This document shows, in pieces, positions 25,622 to 33,413 of a DNA stretch of 64,000 nt. The notes beneath the pieces were generated by a model, which was given only the letters and a program-made list of their open reading frames with translations, did no database searches and was not told the origin of the DNA. A program made the translations under genes and the position numbers. This DNA is from JAKVBH01 sp049800955 (GTDB taxonomy: Bacteria; Pseudomonadota; Alphaproteobacteria; Rhodobacterales; Rhodobacteraceae). The stretch lies in NCBI RefSeq assembly GCF_049800955.1, contig NZ_JBNAGA010000002.1:62001-126000 (forward strand). Direction: 5' to 3'. How positions within the stretch are numbered: position 1 is the stretch's first letter; the number at the start of each line of letters is the position of its first letter.

Positions 25622-26340
25622 GGTTGGACAAGGTGGCCGTCAATCGGGGCGCGTCGCGCGCGCTGGAGGACATCTCGCTGACGCTGGAGCGCCCGCAGAC
25701 TCTGGCCGTCGTGGGCGAAAGCGGTGCCGGCAAATCAACGCTCATTGTCACGATCCTCGGTCTGTTGCGCCCTGCCGCGGGCACCATAACCTGGAATGAT
25801 AGCCCGGTGCGCGCCTGCCGTCCCGCCCTTGTCATGCAAGAGCCCCGTGCGGCCTTCAATCCTTACCTCTCTTTGCGGCGCTCCGTTCTGGAGCCCATCC
25901 TGGCGCAAAAGCAACCCGTCCCCGAGGCGCGGATCAAACGCCTGTGCGACGGGCTTGAGCTTTCTCAAGGCCTGCTGGACCGACGGCCCGGCGAAGTGTC
26001 CATCGGGCAAGCGCAACGGGCCGGAATTCTCAGAGCCCTCATCGCAGCGCCGCCGCTGGTTTTATTTGACGAACCGCTCTCGGCCCTCGATGCCGTCACA
26101 CAAAAACACACCGCTCGGCTGATTGCTCAGCTGCAAAGAGAAGAGCGCTTTGCCGCCCTCATTGTGACCCATGATCTGGGCTATGCCATGGCCTACGCCG
26201 ATGAAATCGCCGTCCTCAAGGCCGGCCGGATCGAACAGATCGCTGACCCACAGAGTTTCCTGAGCGCGCCGCGCACGCCCTATTGCGCGGCGCTACGGGA
26301 TGCCGCGATTGCTCTGGGCGCTTTGGAGGTCGGGCCATGA
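25615..26340 (+). CDS. ABC transporter ATP-binding protein (NikE/DppF class)
   Basis: 241-residue ATPase, partner of the preceding one. Walker A is GESGAGKSTLIVTIL near residue 36. The Q-loop region is RPALVMQEPRAAFNPYL near 72. The signature position reads EVSIGQAQRAGILRAL near 130, a VSIGQ variant of LSGGQ. Walker B is LVLFDEPLSALDAV near 150 and the H-loop is IVTHDLGYAMAYADE near 185. It overlaps the upstream ATPase by 7 bp and the first permease by 4 bp. Confidence 0.92.
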   Translation: MLRLDKVAVNRGASRALEDISLTLERPQTLAVVGESGAGKSTLIVTILGLLRPAAGTITWNDSPVRACRPALVMQEPRAAFNPYLSLRRSVLEPILAQKQPVPEARIKRLCDGLELSQGLLDRRPGEVSIGQAQRAGILRALIAAPPLVLFDEPLSALDAVTQKHTARLIAQLQREERFAALIVTHDLGYAMAYADEIAVLKAGRIEQIADPQSFLSAPRTPYCAALRDAAIALGALEVGP

Positions 26341-27275
26341 TTGCGGATGTGCTTGGTCTTGTGTCGCGCGCCCTTGTGGTCCTGACGGGAACCGCGCTCG
26401 TGACCTTTGCGCTTTTGTGGCACGCGCCCGGCGATCCAGCGCAAGCGATTGCCATGGCGCGCTTTGATGCCCTTCTGACCGAAGAGGTTATTGAGCAAGT
26501 GCGTGCAGAGGCCGGGCTGGATCAGAGCTTCTGGGCCGCTTTCCTGCATTGGGTCGGACCTTTGCTCGTGTTGGACTTCGGCAATTCAGCCGTGACGGGG
26601 CGGCCCGTTTGGCCTGATCTCCGGGCTGCAATGGGTTATACGGTTCCGCTGGCGCTGGCGGGCCTTGCGATTGGTCTGGCCATCGCACTGCCACTGGCCA
26701 TCCTCGCGACCCGGAAACCCGGCGGGCTGCTGGACCGTCTTGCCGTCGGGGCCGCATCGCTGGGGGCGGCCATTCCCGCCTATTGGCTGGGGTTGCTCCT
26801 GATCTTGCTCTTCGCGGTTCAGCTGGCCTGGCTGCCCGCGATGGGCGCGCGCACGCCGGCCCATGCGATCCTGCCCGCTTTGACCCTTGGCCTGGGTGTC
26901 GCAGCCTCGCTGACGCGGATTATCCGCTCCGGCATTCTGGAAGCACGGGGGCAGGCGTTCCTGCCAGCGCTGAGGCGGCGCGGTGTCTCCCCCCGCGCCA
27001 TGGGGCGTGACCACGTCGCCCCCCATGCGGCCATTCCGGTCGTAACCGTTTTTGGGCTGGAACTGGCCTTCCTGCTGGAAGGCGCCGTGATTGTGGAGAT
27101 CATCTTCGGGCGGCCCGGTTTGGGGACCTTCCTCGTGACCGCCATCGAAGCGCGGGACTTCCCGCATGTTCAAGCCGTTGTCGTGCTGACCGCATTGTTG
27201 TTTGTCATCGTCAACATGTTGCTTGATCTCATCTACAGACTGATCGACCCACGGATTGGAACGCGCGATGCGTAG
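26337..27275 (+). CDS. ABC transporter permease (NikB/DppB class)
   Basis: 312-residue inner-membrane permease. The N-terminal segment VTFALLWHAPGDPAQAIAMA is typical of the DppB/NikB family. Later come GNSAVTGRPVWPDLRAA and the permease core with AIPAYWLGLLLILLFAV near residue 145. The EAA-type loop lies around ALRRRGVSPRAMGRDHVAPH near 212. About six membrane segments. ATG 26337 overlaps the ATPase stop as ATGA, which excludes the longer frame from 26283. Confidence 0.93.
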   Translation: MIADVLGLVSRALVVLTGTALVTFALLWHAPGDPAQAIAMARFDALLTEEVIEQVRAEAGLDQSFWAAFLHWVGPLLVLDFGNSAVTGRPVWPDLRAAMGYTVPLALAGLAIGLAIALPLAILATRKPGGLLDRLAVGAASLGAAIPAYWLGLLLILLFAVQLAWLPAMGARTPAHAILPALTLGLGVAASLTRIIRSGILEARGQAFLPALRRRGVSPRAMGRDHVAPHAAIPVVTVFGLELAFLLEGAVIVEIIFGRPGLGTFLVTAIEARDFPHVQAVVVLTALLFVIVNMLLDLIYRLIDPRIGTRDA

Positions 27276-28071
27276 CGTTGCTGTGTTGGCCTGTGTGCTC
27301 CTGCTGCTCGCCGCCTTCGGGCCGATGCTGGCGCCTTATGATCCCACGGCGATCAATATCTCCAACAGGCTCTCTGCACCAAGCGATGCACATCTGCTGG
27401 GCACAGATGCGTTTGGGCGCGATATCCTCTCGCGTTTGCTGCACGGGGCGCGATGGTCGCTTGGCCTGGCGTTTCTTGTGTCGATCATTGGCCTGTGTCT
27501 TGGTACGCTTGTTGGCCTCCTTGCGGCGCTCGGGGGTAAGGCTGCGGATTGGGCACTGATGCGGATCACGGACACTTTTCTGGCCTTCCCGGACCTCGTG
27601 GCTGCGGTGGTCATTGCCGGGCTGCTCGGTGCCGGAACCGGGAGCCTTATCTTCGCACTCAGCGTCACGGGGTGGATGCGATATGCCCGCGTCGCACGCG
27701 GGGTTGGCCTGTCCGTGCAATCGCGCGGCTACGTGGTGCAGGCGCATCTAGCCGGGCTTTCGCGATTGTCCATCGCGCGGTGGCACTATCTGCCCGCGAT
27801 CCTGCCCTCTCTGACCGTCGTCTGGACCGGGATGTTTGCCCGCGCGATCCTTGGAATATCGGCTTTGGGATTCTTGGGATTTGGCGTCCAACCCCCGATG
27901 CCCGAATGGGGCACGATGCTGCTTGATGCGCGCATTCACATGCGCTCGACCCCATTGCAAATGATCTGGCCCGGAATGGCCGTTGTGATCAGCGTATTGG
28001 CTATCAACCTGACGGGAGATGCATTGCGCGATGCACTGGCACGAGACAGCGCGCGCGGCGAGGCTGCATGA
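27268..28071 (+). CDS. ABC transporter permease (NikC/DppC class)
   Basis: 267-residue inner-membrane permease. It has the family's N-terminal pattern LAPYDPTAINISNRLSAPSD, then HLLGTDAFGRDILSRLLHGA near residue 45. The conserved GFGVQPPMPEWGTMLLDA is near 210. The ATG at 27268 overlaps the previous gene by 8 bp; the TTG at 27256 is less likely. Unusually for this class, both permeases come after the ATPases. The EamA gene overlaps its stop by 4 bp. Confidence 0.93.
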   Translation: MRSVAVLACVLLLLAAFGPMLAPYDPTAINISNRLSAPSDAHLLGTDAFGRDILSRLLHGARWSLGLAFLVSIIGLCLGTLVGLLAALGGKAADWALMRITDTFLAFPDLVAAVVIAGLLGAGTGSLIFALSVTGWMRYARVARGVGLSVQSRGYVVQAHLAGLSRLSIARWHYLPAILPSLTVVWTGMFARAILGISALGFLGFGVQPPMPEWGTMLLDARIHMRSTPLQMIWPGMAVVISVLAINLTGDALRDALARDSARGEAA

Positions 28072-28973
28072 CGCAAGGGGACCGTGCGAGTTGGGGGATC
28101 GGCCTGCGTATTCTCTCCGGCGTTTTGGGCGCGGGCATGTTCATCTGCGTGAAAGCCGTCAGCGATGAAGTGCCTTTGGGAGAAATCGTTTTCTTCCGCT
28201 CGTTCTTCGCCTTTATCCCGCTGATCGTCTTTTTATGGCTCCGCAACGAATTCCCTGGCGGTTTGCGCACCAAGCGGCCCTGGGCCCATGTGACGCGCTC
28301 TGCGTTTGGCGCACTCGCGCTTTTTACTTCCTTCGCGGCCATCGCGCGGCTCAATGTGGCTGAGGCCATTCTGATCGCCCAGCTCTCACCGGTGCTCATG
28401 GCTATCGCGGCAGTCTTTTTGCTCTCTGAGCGCCTGACGATCTGGCGGGTGCTGGGCCTTGCGCTGGGGTTTGCGGGAGTTGTTGTTTTGGTCTGGCCGG
28501 AACTTGGCGGCACCTCCGGAAGCCCGGAGCGGTTGATCGGGTATCTCATTGGATTGGTCTCTGCCGTTTTGTCTGCCTTGGCGCTGATCATGGTCCGAAA
28601 TCTCAACCAGACGGAAAGCCCCGGGGCTATTGCGTTCTACTTCGTGCTCGCCTCCCTGATCGGCGCTCTGCTCACTTTGCCTTTGGGTTGGGTGATCCCT
28701 GATCCACAGACACTTGTCTTGCTCATGGCCTCCGGTCTTTTCGGCGGTTTTGCCCATATCACAATGACGTTGGCCTTCCGATACGCGCAGGCCTCGCGCC
28801 TTGCGCCATTTGAATACCTCGCGCTATTCTGGCCGCTGCTGGCAGATCTGTTTATCTTCCAGCTGCCGCTCAGCTCGGCTTTCCTGCTGGCCGCACCGCT
28901 TATCCTGGCGGGGGCAATCGTTGCAGCTGCGGAAGGAGGACGGCGCGCGGGGCAAAGGAGGACAACGGGATGA
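28068..28973 (+). CDS. EamA/DMT-superfamily transporter
   Basis: 301-residue inner-membrane protein with about ten hydrophobic segments arranged as two EamA repeats (roughly residues 10-140 and 150-285). The motif ARLNVAEAILIAQLSPVLMA near residue 87 is characteristic of RhaT/YdcZ-like metabolite exporters. It overlaps the upstream permease and the downstream AraC gene by 4 bp each, so export is co-expressed with the ABC importer. Substrate unknown. Confidence 0.92.
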   Translation: MTQGDRASWGIGLRILSGVLGAGMFICVKAVSDEVPLGEIVFFRSFFAFIPLIVFLWLRNEFPGGLRTKRPWAHVTRSAFGALALFTSFAAIARLNVAEAILIAQLSPVLMAIAAVFLLSERLTIWRVLGLALGFAGVVVLVWPELGGTSGSPERLIGYLIGLVSAVLSALALIMVRNLNQTESPGAIAFYFVLASLIGALLTLPLGWVIPDPQTLVLLMASGLFGGFAHITMTLAFRYAQASRLAPFEYLALFWPLLADLFIFQLPLSSAFLLAAPLILAGAIVAAAEGGRRAGQRRTTG

Positions 28974-30004
28974 GCGACAAGATCCCTCCATTGATTTCCA
29001 CTGTCTCCAGCGCCTTCATCGCGGATTGGCTGGTGGCTCTGCGGGCGCTGTGTGCGCCGGATCACTACGCCTCCCTCCTGAAGAGATCGCATCTCGAGTA
29101 TGATGCGACGACCCCTCAAAGCCGGGTCAACCTCGATCAGATCGTATCGCTGTACCAACTGGCGGCGGTAGAAACCGGAGACGAAATGATGGGGCTCTGG
29201 TCGCGCCCGATCCGCCCGCGCGCGTTGCAACATCTGCTGACGTCGGTGCGCGAGGCGACCTCCCTCACATCCGCGCTCTACCGGTTTTCGACGTTCTGGA
29301 ACCTTTTGCTCGATGATTATCAATTCGAGCTCGTGGAGCTTGCGGCCGAGCGCAGGTTTGCTTTGCGATTGGTGGCGCAGGGCGACGATCCGGTTCAGCG
29401 CTTCGGACACATGCTGATCCTGAAGCTGGCGCATGGCCTGCTGTCCTGGCTTGCGCGCGCGGAGGTCGCTGTTGCGGGGGTGGAGTTTGCCTTTGCCAGA
29501 CCGGACTTCGACGACGACTACGCGCTGATTTTCCCCGCGCCCCTGACATTCGATTGCCCCCAAACAGCGATCCTGTTCGATGCGGATGTTCTGGGCCCGG
29601 TACAAGTGCGCAGCTCTGCTGATCTGGACCGGTTTCTGGAAAATGCACCCCGCGACTGGATATTCACGAAATCCCAGCAGCATACGCAATCGCTTCGGGT
29701 GCGCGCCTATCTCGCACAGGTTGGTTGGGAAGAGGCCCATCTGCGCCATGCGGCGGACGCGCTGCACATGACACCGCGCACGCTGATCCGGAAACTGGAA
29801 GCGCAGGGAACATCCTTTCAAGCCATCAAAGACGGCCTGCGACGCGACATTGCCATCCGGCAGTTGCAAGTGGGCGAAGTCAGTATCGAGGCCATCGCAC
29901 AGGATGTAGGCTTTGCCTCTGCTGCGAGTTTTCACAAGGCCTTTCTCAGATGGACAGGCACGACACCGAGCACCTATCGCAGATCCAACCAGATTGCGAG
30001 ATAA
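28970..30004 (+). CDS. AraC-family transcriptional regulator with arabinose-binding-like N-terminal domain
   Basis: 344 residues. Residues about 15-210 form the N-terminal ligand domain seen in OruR/ArgR-type regulators (PF12625-like, LDQIVSLYQLAAVETGDEMM). The C-terminal AraC DNA-binding domain runs from about 235 to 335, with the first helix-turn-helix at LRHAADALHMTPRTLIRKLE and the second at SIEAIAQDVGFASAASFHKA. It closes the ABC/EamA operon. It is followed 184 bp later by an acyl-CoA dehydrogenase on the same strand, and regulators of this subtype are often found next to such enzymes. Confidence 0.93.
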   Translation: MSDKIPPLISTVSSAFIADWLVALRALCAPDHYASLLKRSHLEYDATTPQSRVNLDQIVSLYQLAAVETGDEMMGLWSRPIRPRALQHLLTSVREATSLTSALYRFSTFWNLLLDDYQFELVELAAERRFALRLVAQGDDPVQRFGHMLILKLAHGLLSWLARAEVAVAGVEFAFARPDFDDDYALIFPAPLTFDCPQTAILFDADVLGPVQVRSSADLDRFLENAPRDWIFTKSQQHTQSLRVRAYLAQVGWEEAHLRHAADALHMTPRTLIRKLEAQGTSFQAIKDGLRRDIAIRQLQVGEVSIEAIAQDVGFASAASFHKAFLRWTGTTPSTYRRSNQIAR

Positions 30005-30188
30005 CGCGCCCGCTCAATTTGTCACTTTTGGACAATTTCCTGTCACCACACGCAATGGCGCTCTTCACTTGCGGTGCCTAGGTACGTTTTCAAACAAGAA
30101 ACACAACATAGCCGCCATCTGCGCTCACGCATTGCCGAGCAACGCTTGGCGTTTTTGGACAAGCCGCGCTCTCACGAAGGATTTGACC

Positions 30189-31391
30189 ATGTCTGACAAA
30201 CTGACCCGCATTCTCGCCTCTGCCCATGCCCATGCGACCGATGTGATCACCCCCAATGTCGATACCTGGAACACCGCCAAAGTCTGGCCGCGTAACGCGT
30301 CCGATGCGGCGGGGGCCGCCGGGCTGACAGGGCTCTATGCTCCCGAGGAATTTGGCGGTCAGGGTCTGTCTCTGGCAGAAGGTATTCAGGTATATGAGCA
30401 ATTGGGGCTTGGGGACGGCGCCTATGCGTTTGCGCTCTCGATGCATAATATCTGCACGTTTGCGGGCTGCGGATATGGGACTGATGCCTTCAAAGAAACA
30501 TGGGCCCGGGATCTGACATCAGGGCGCAAGCTCGCGAATTTTGCCCTGACAGAACCGCAATCCGGCTCTGATCCGATGAAAATGTATACCCGCGCGACCA
30601 TCAATGACGATGGCACCTGGACGATCAATGGCGCCAAGGCCTGGGTCAGCCTTGCAGGCGAGGCGGATATCTATTTCACCGTCGTCAAGACAAGCGATAC
30701 TCCGGGGCACAAGGACATGGCGATGATCGCCATTCCGGCCGACACACCCGGGATCAGCTTCGGTGCAAAATACGACACGCCCTCCTACTCGTTCCTGCCA
30801 ATGTCCGAGATGTATCTCGACAATGTCGTGGTCAGTGAAGACAACATCATCCTGCCTATTGGTCAGGGTCTGCAAGGTTCGCTCATGGCCATCGATATCG
30901 CGCGCGTCTCCATCGCGTCGGGCTGTTGCGGGCTGATGCAGGCGGCGCTGGATACGGCGCTGTCCTATTCCAAGAACCGCAAGATGTTTGGCGGCAAAAA
31001 CCTCGATCTGGATGGGATCCAATGGATGCTGGGTGAAGTCGCGACCGATCTGGAGGTGTCCAAGCTGCTCTACCGCAAGGCCGCTGAGGCACTCGGGACG
31101 CCGGAAGGCCCCTTGATGGCGGCCCATGCCAAACGCTTTGTCCCGGATGCGGCGGTTAAGGCCGCCAATACCTGCACACAGGTCCTCGGGGGTATGGGGT
31201 TGTTGCAGCCTTACGGACTGGATCGCCTGTCACGGCTGGCGCAGATGCTTCGGATCGTCGACGGGACAACCGAGATCAGCCGCGTTGTCATTGGACGGGC
31301 GCTCCAGAAACGGGCGGCAACCTTGCCAGATCTCGCAGTGCCCAAGGGATATGGCGAGGCGAAGGACGATGCGCCCCTGGCCGCTGAATAA
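30189..31391 (+). CDS. Acyl-CoA dehydrogenase family protein
   Basis: 400-residue FAD enzyme introducing a 2,3-double bond into an acyl-CoA. The helical N-terminal domain ends near residue 110. The FAD-binding strand segment FALTEPQSGSDP is near 118 and WTINGAKAWVS near 144. The C-terminal domain has RKMFGGKNLDLDGIQWMLGE and QVLGGMGLL. At the usual catalytic-base position (YEGT in medium/short-chain enzymes) it reads RIVDGTTEISR, giving Asp358. The alternative base site used by isovaleryl-CoA dehydrogenase reads IDIAR, with Ala. ATG 30189 follows GAAGGATTTGACC. Substrate unknown. Confidence 0.92.
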   Translation: MSDKLTRILASAHAHATDVITPNVDTWNTAKVWPRNASDAAGAAGLTGLYAPEEFGGQGLSLAEGIQVYEQLGLGDGAYAFALSMHNICTFAGCGYGTDAFKETWARDLTSGRKLANFALTEPQSGSDPMKMYTRATINDDGTWTINGAKAWVSLAGEADIYFTVVKTSDTPGHKDMAMIAIPADTPGISFGAKYDTPSYSFLPMSEMYLDNVVVSEDNIILPIGQGLQGSLMAIDIARVSIASGCCGLMQAALDTALSYSKNRKMFGGKNLDLDGIQWMLGEVATDLEVSKLLYRKAAEALGTPEGPLMAAHAKRFVPDAAVKAANTCTQVLGGMGLLQPYGLDRLSRLAQMLRIVDGTTEISRVVIGRALQKRAATLPDLAVPKGYGEAKDDAPLAAE

Positions 31392-31400
31392 TAAAGACAA

Positions 31401-31425
31401 GGCCAGCCAGTTTCCCCGGCTGGCC
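31401..31425. terminator. Hairpin between convergent acyl-CoA dehydrogenase and MBL genes
   Basis: GGCCAGCC (31401-31408) and GGCTGGCC (31418-31425) form a perfect 8-bp stem with a 9-base loop, in a 60-bp gap between convergent stops. A second GGCCATTGGCC dyad follows. Neither strand has a clear T-tract after the stem. Confidence 0.55.
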
Positions 31426-31451
31426 TCGCTGGCCATTGGCCACGACGTGGC

Positions 31452-32351
31452 TCAATAGCGGTAACTGACAAAATTCAGCAGCCCCGCACCGCCGTAGCCC
31501 GGGTAGGCTTCGGATAGAGCCGCAACAGCTGTTTCCGCATCCCCGCTCGAGGTGATGACCTCGTTTTGGAAGATCAGATACGCGATGGCATCGTCCAGAG
31601 CGCCGGGGCTCGCAGGTAGACCATGCCCGGCCCCCACAAGCCTCAGATCATCCGTCGCGCGGATACCCTCCAGTGCGGCAATCCAATTGGGTGTATTGCC
31701 CAGCGGGAAGGCGTGCGCATTGGCGTAGAGCAGGTCCTGAGCGATCACGAGGCCCGCTTCTGGGATATGGAACGTCAGGGTGTTGGCGGCTTCTGCATCC
31801 TTGATCTCGGCAATCTCAACGGCAACGCCGCCCCAACTTGTCGCGCCGAGACCCAGCCCACCTTCAGGCATGTAGAGCGGCGTATCATCGCCGAATTGCG
31901 CTTTGCGATCTTCGAACATGTCCGTGCTGGCCTCGGCATCCGCGCGCACGGCATCGGATGTCACAAACGGCACATCAGCAAACTGCGCCGCACCCAACAG
32001 ATGGTCCGGATGGGCATGAGACAGGTAAAGCTGTTTGATCGGTTTGCCGAGACTGTCGGCATAGGCCCGGACTTCGCTTGCGAAACTCTGCAGGAACTGC
32101 GCGTCGATGATATGCAGCTCGTTTGCTGTCTCGATGATATGCGTATTAACCAACGCCGACGCCTCTGGCGCTGTATAGCTGTGCAAGGTCACGGCCCCGA
32201 GCTTATGGATCGTGATCATACCTGCCATCGGCGTCGCCGCGTGGCTGGCGGCCTGCGCCACTTTCCCGGTTGTGGCGAAAGCCGTGCTGATCACGCCTGC
32301 ACTTGCGGCTGCCGTTATCAGTTGACGTCGGTTGAGAATGGGTTTGGTCAT
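31452..32351 (-). CDS. Tat-exported metallo-beta-lactamase-fold hydrolase
   Basis: 299 residues. The N-terminus carries a twin-arginine signal (NRRQLITAAASAGVISTAFA, cleavage near AQAASHA), so a folded, metal-loaded enzyme is probably sent to the periplasm. The dimetal motif is LSHAHPDHLLGA near residue 114. The second ligands are probably in the IAQDLLYANAHAFP and VGAGHGLPAS regions. Function unknown; related proteins include quinoprotein-relay/SoxH-like MBL proteins. It is divergent from a LysR gene 96 bp away, which may regulate it. Confidence 0.87.
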   Translation of the reverse strand: MTKPILNRRQLITAAASAGVISTAFATTGKVAQAASHAATPMAGMITIHKLGAVTLHSYTAPEASALVNTHIIETANELHIIDAQFLQSFASEVRAYADSLGKPIKQLYLSHAHPDHLLGAAQFADVPFVTSDAVRADAEASTDMFEDRKAQFGDDTPLYMPEGGLGLGATSWGGVAVEIAEIKDAEAANTLTFHIPEAGLVIAQDLLYANAHAFPLGNTPNWIAALEGIRATDDLRLVGAGHGLPASPGALDDAIAYLIFQNEVITSSGDAETAVAALSEAYPGYGGAGLLNFVSYRY

Positions 32352-32447
32352 GGAAGAAACCTCTTTGGTTCTGGTTGATTTCCACCAGCATTACCCGCGT
32401 GCTGTTTCAAACTTAACAGCCTCGCAAAAATAGGCGATATTCACGCC

Positions 32448-33413
32448 ATGAATATAAATGAGCTTGATCTGAACCTGCTGCGCATCTTCCAGACTGTTGC
32501 CGAAGAGCGCAGCGTGAGCCGCGCGGCAATCCGGTTGGACATGAGCCAGCCCGCCGTGAGCAATGCCTTGAAGCGCTTTAGAATTATCATGGAAGATCAG
32601 CTCCTTGTCCGTGGCGCAGGCGGCATGCACCTGACCCCCAGAGGCGCTGATCTGGCGCAGCATTTATCAGGCGTCTTGCAGGGCATAGAAGTCGCCATGT
32701 CCGGCGGTTCAGAGATCGACCCCACGCGCATCACCGAGCCCATTATTATCATCTGTGCTGATGAAGAAATTCTGCTGCATGGCGCCGATATCTTGCTTGC
32801 ACTCAAGACATGCGGCTGCCCAGCACCGGTGCAATTCCTGCCGCTCAATATGGAATACCGCTCGGATGTGCTCTGGCGCAAAAGGCTCGCCGTGACGATG
32901 ACAACCATGCTCTATGCGCCAGATGGCCTGAAACAGCGCAAGCTCTATGACGAGGAACTGGCCTGTTTGCTGCGATCAGACCATCCGGCCGCAGCCCATC
33001 TCGATCTGGAGGCTTACCTCGCATCAGAGCACCTTCTGGTGGCCCCTTTGGGCGGCGCGCCGACAGGCTATCTCGACACATGGTTTCGAGAGCAAGGCAA
33101 GTCGCGCCACGTGAGCCTCATCACGCATACATTCGGCTCTGCCCCCACGCTCGTGCAACAGGCGGGGCTGATTGCGACGCTGCCGAGCCGGCAAGCCAAT
33201 CTGCATCGCCAAAACCCCGCCTTTACGGTCGCGCCTTTCCCGACCGACGTCCCGGCATTCAGCCTGCATCTCTTCTGGTCCGAGCGCTATGACAGGGACC
33301 CGGTCAATAAATGGCTACGCGATCTCCTGCATGATGCGATTACCGCGCCGCAGCGCGACACTCACCGGCAAAACCAAACCGCCGCGCTAGAGGATGATGT
33401 CATCCGCCGTTAG
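32448..33413 (+). CDS. LysR-family transcriptional regulator
   Basis: 321 residues. The N-terminal helix-turn-helix is ELDLNLLRIFQTVAEERSVS followed by RAAIRLDMSQPAVSNALKRF, resembling the NodD/SyrM-like branch. A PBP2 effector domain occupies about residues 95-305. It is divergent from the Tat-exported MBL gene. Its 3' end overlaps the convergent RTX gene by 27 bp, so its last nine codons share DNA with the RTX C-terminus. Confidence 0.94.
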   Translation: MNINELDLNLLRIFQTVAEERSVSRAAIRLDMSQPAVSNALKRFRIIMEDQLLVRGAGGMHLTPRGADLAQHLSGVLQGIEVAMSGGSEIDPTRITEPIIIICADEEILLHGADILLALKTCGCPAPVQFLPLNMEYRSDVLWRKRLAVTMTTMLYAPDGLKQRKLYDEELACLLRSDHPAAAHLDLEAYLASEHLLVAPLGGAPTGYLDTWFREQGKSRHVSLITHTFGSAPTLVQQAGLIATLPSRQANLHRQNPAFTVAPFPTDVPAFSLHLFWSERYDRDPVNKWLRDLLHDAITAPQRDTHRQNQTAALEDDVIRR

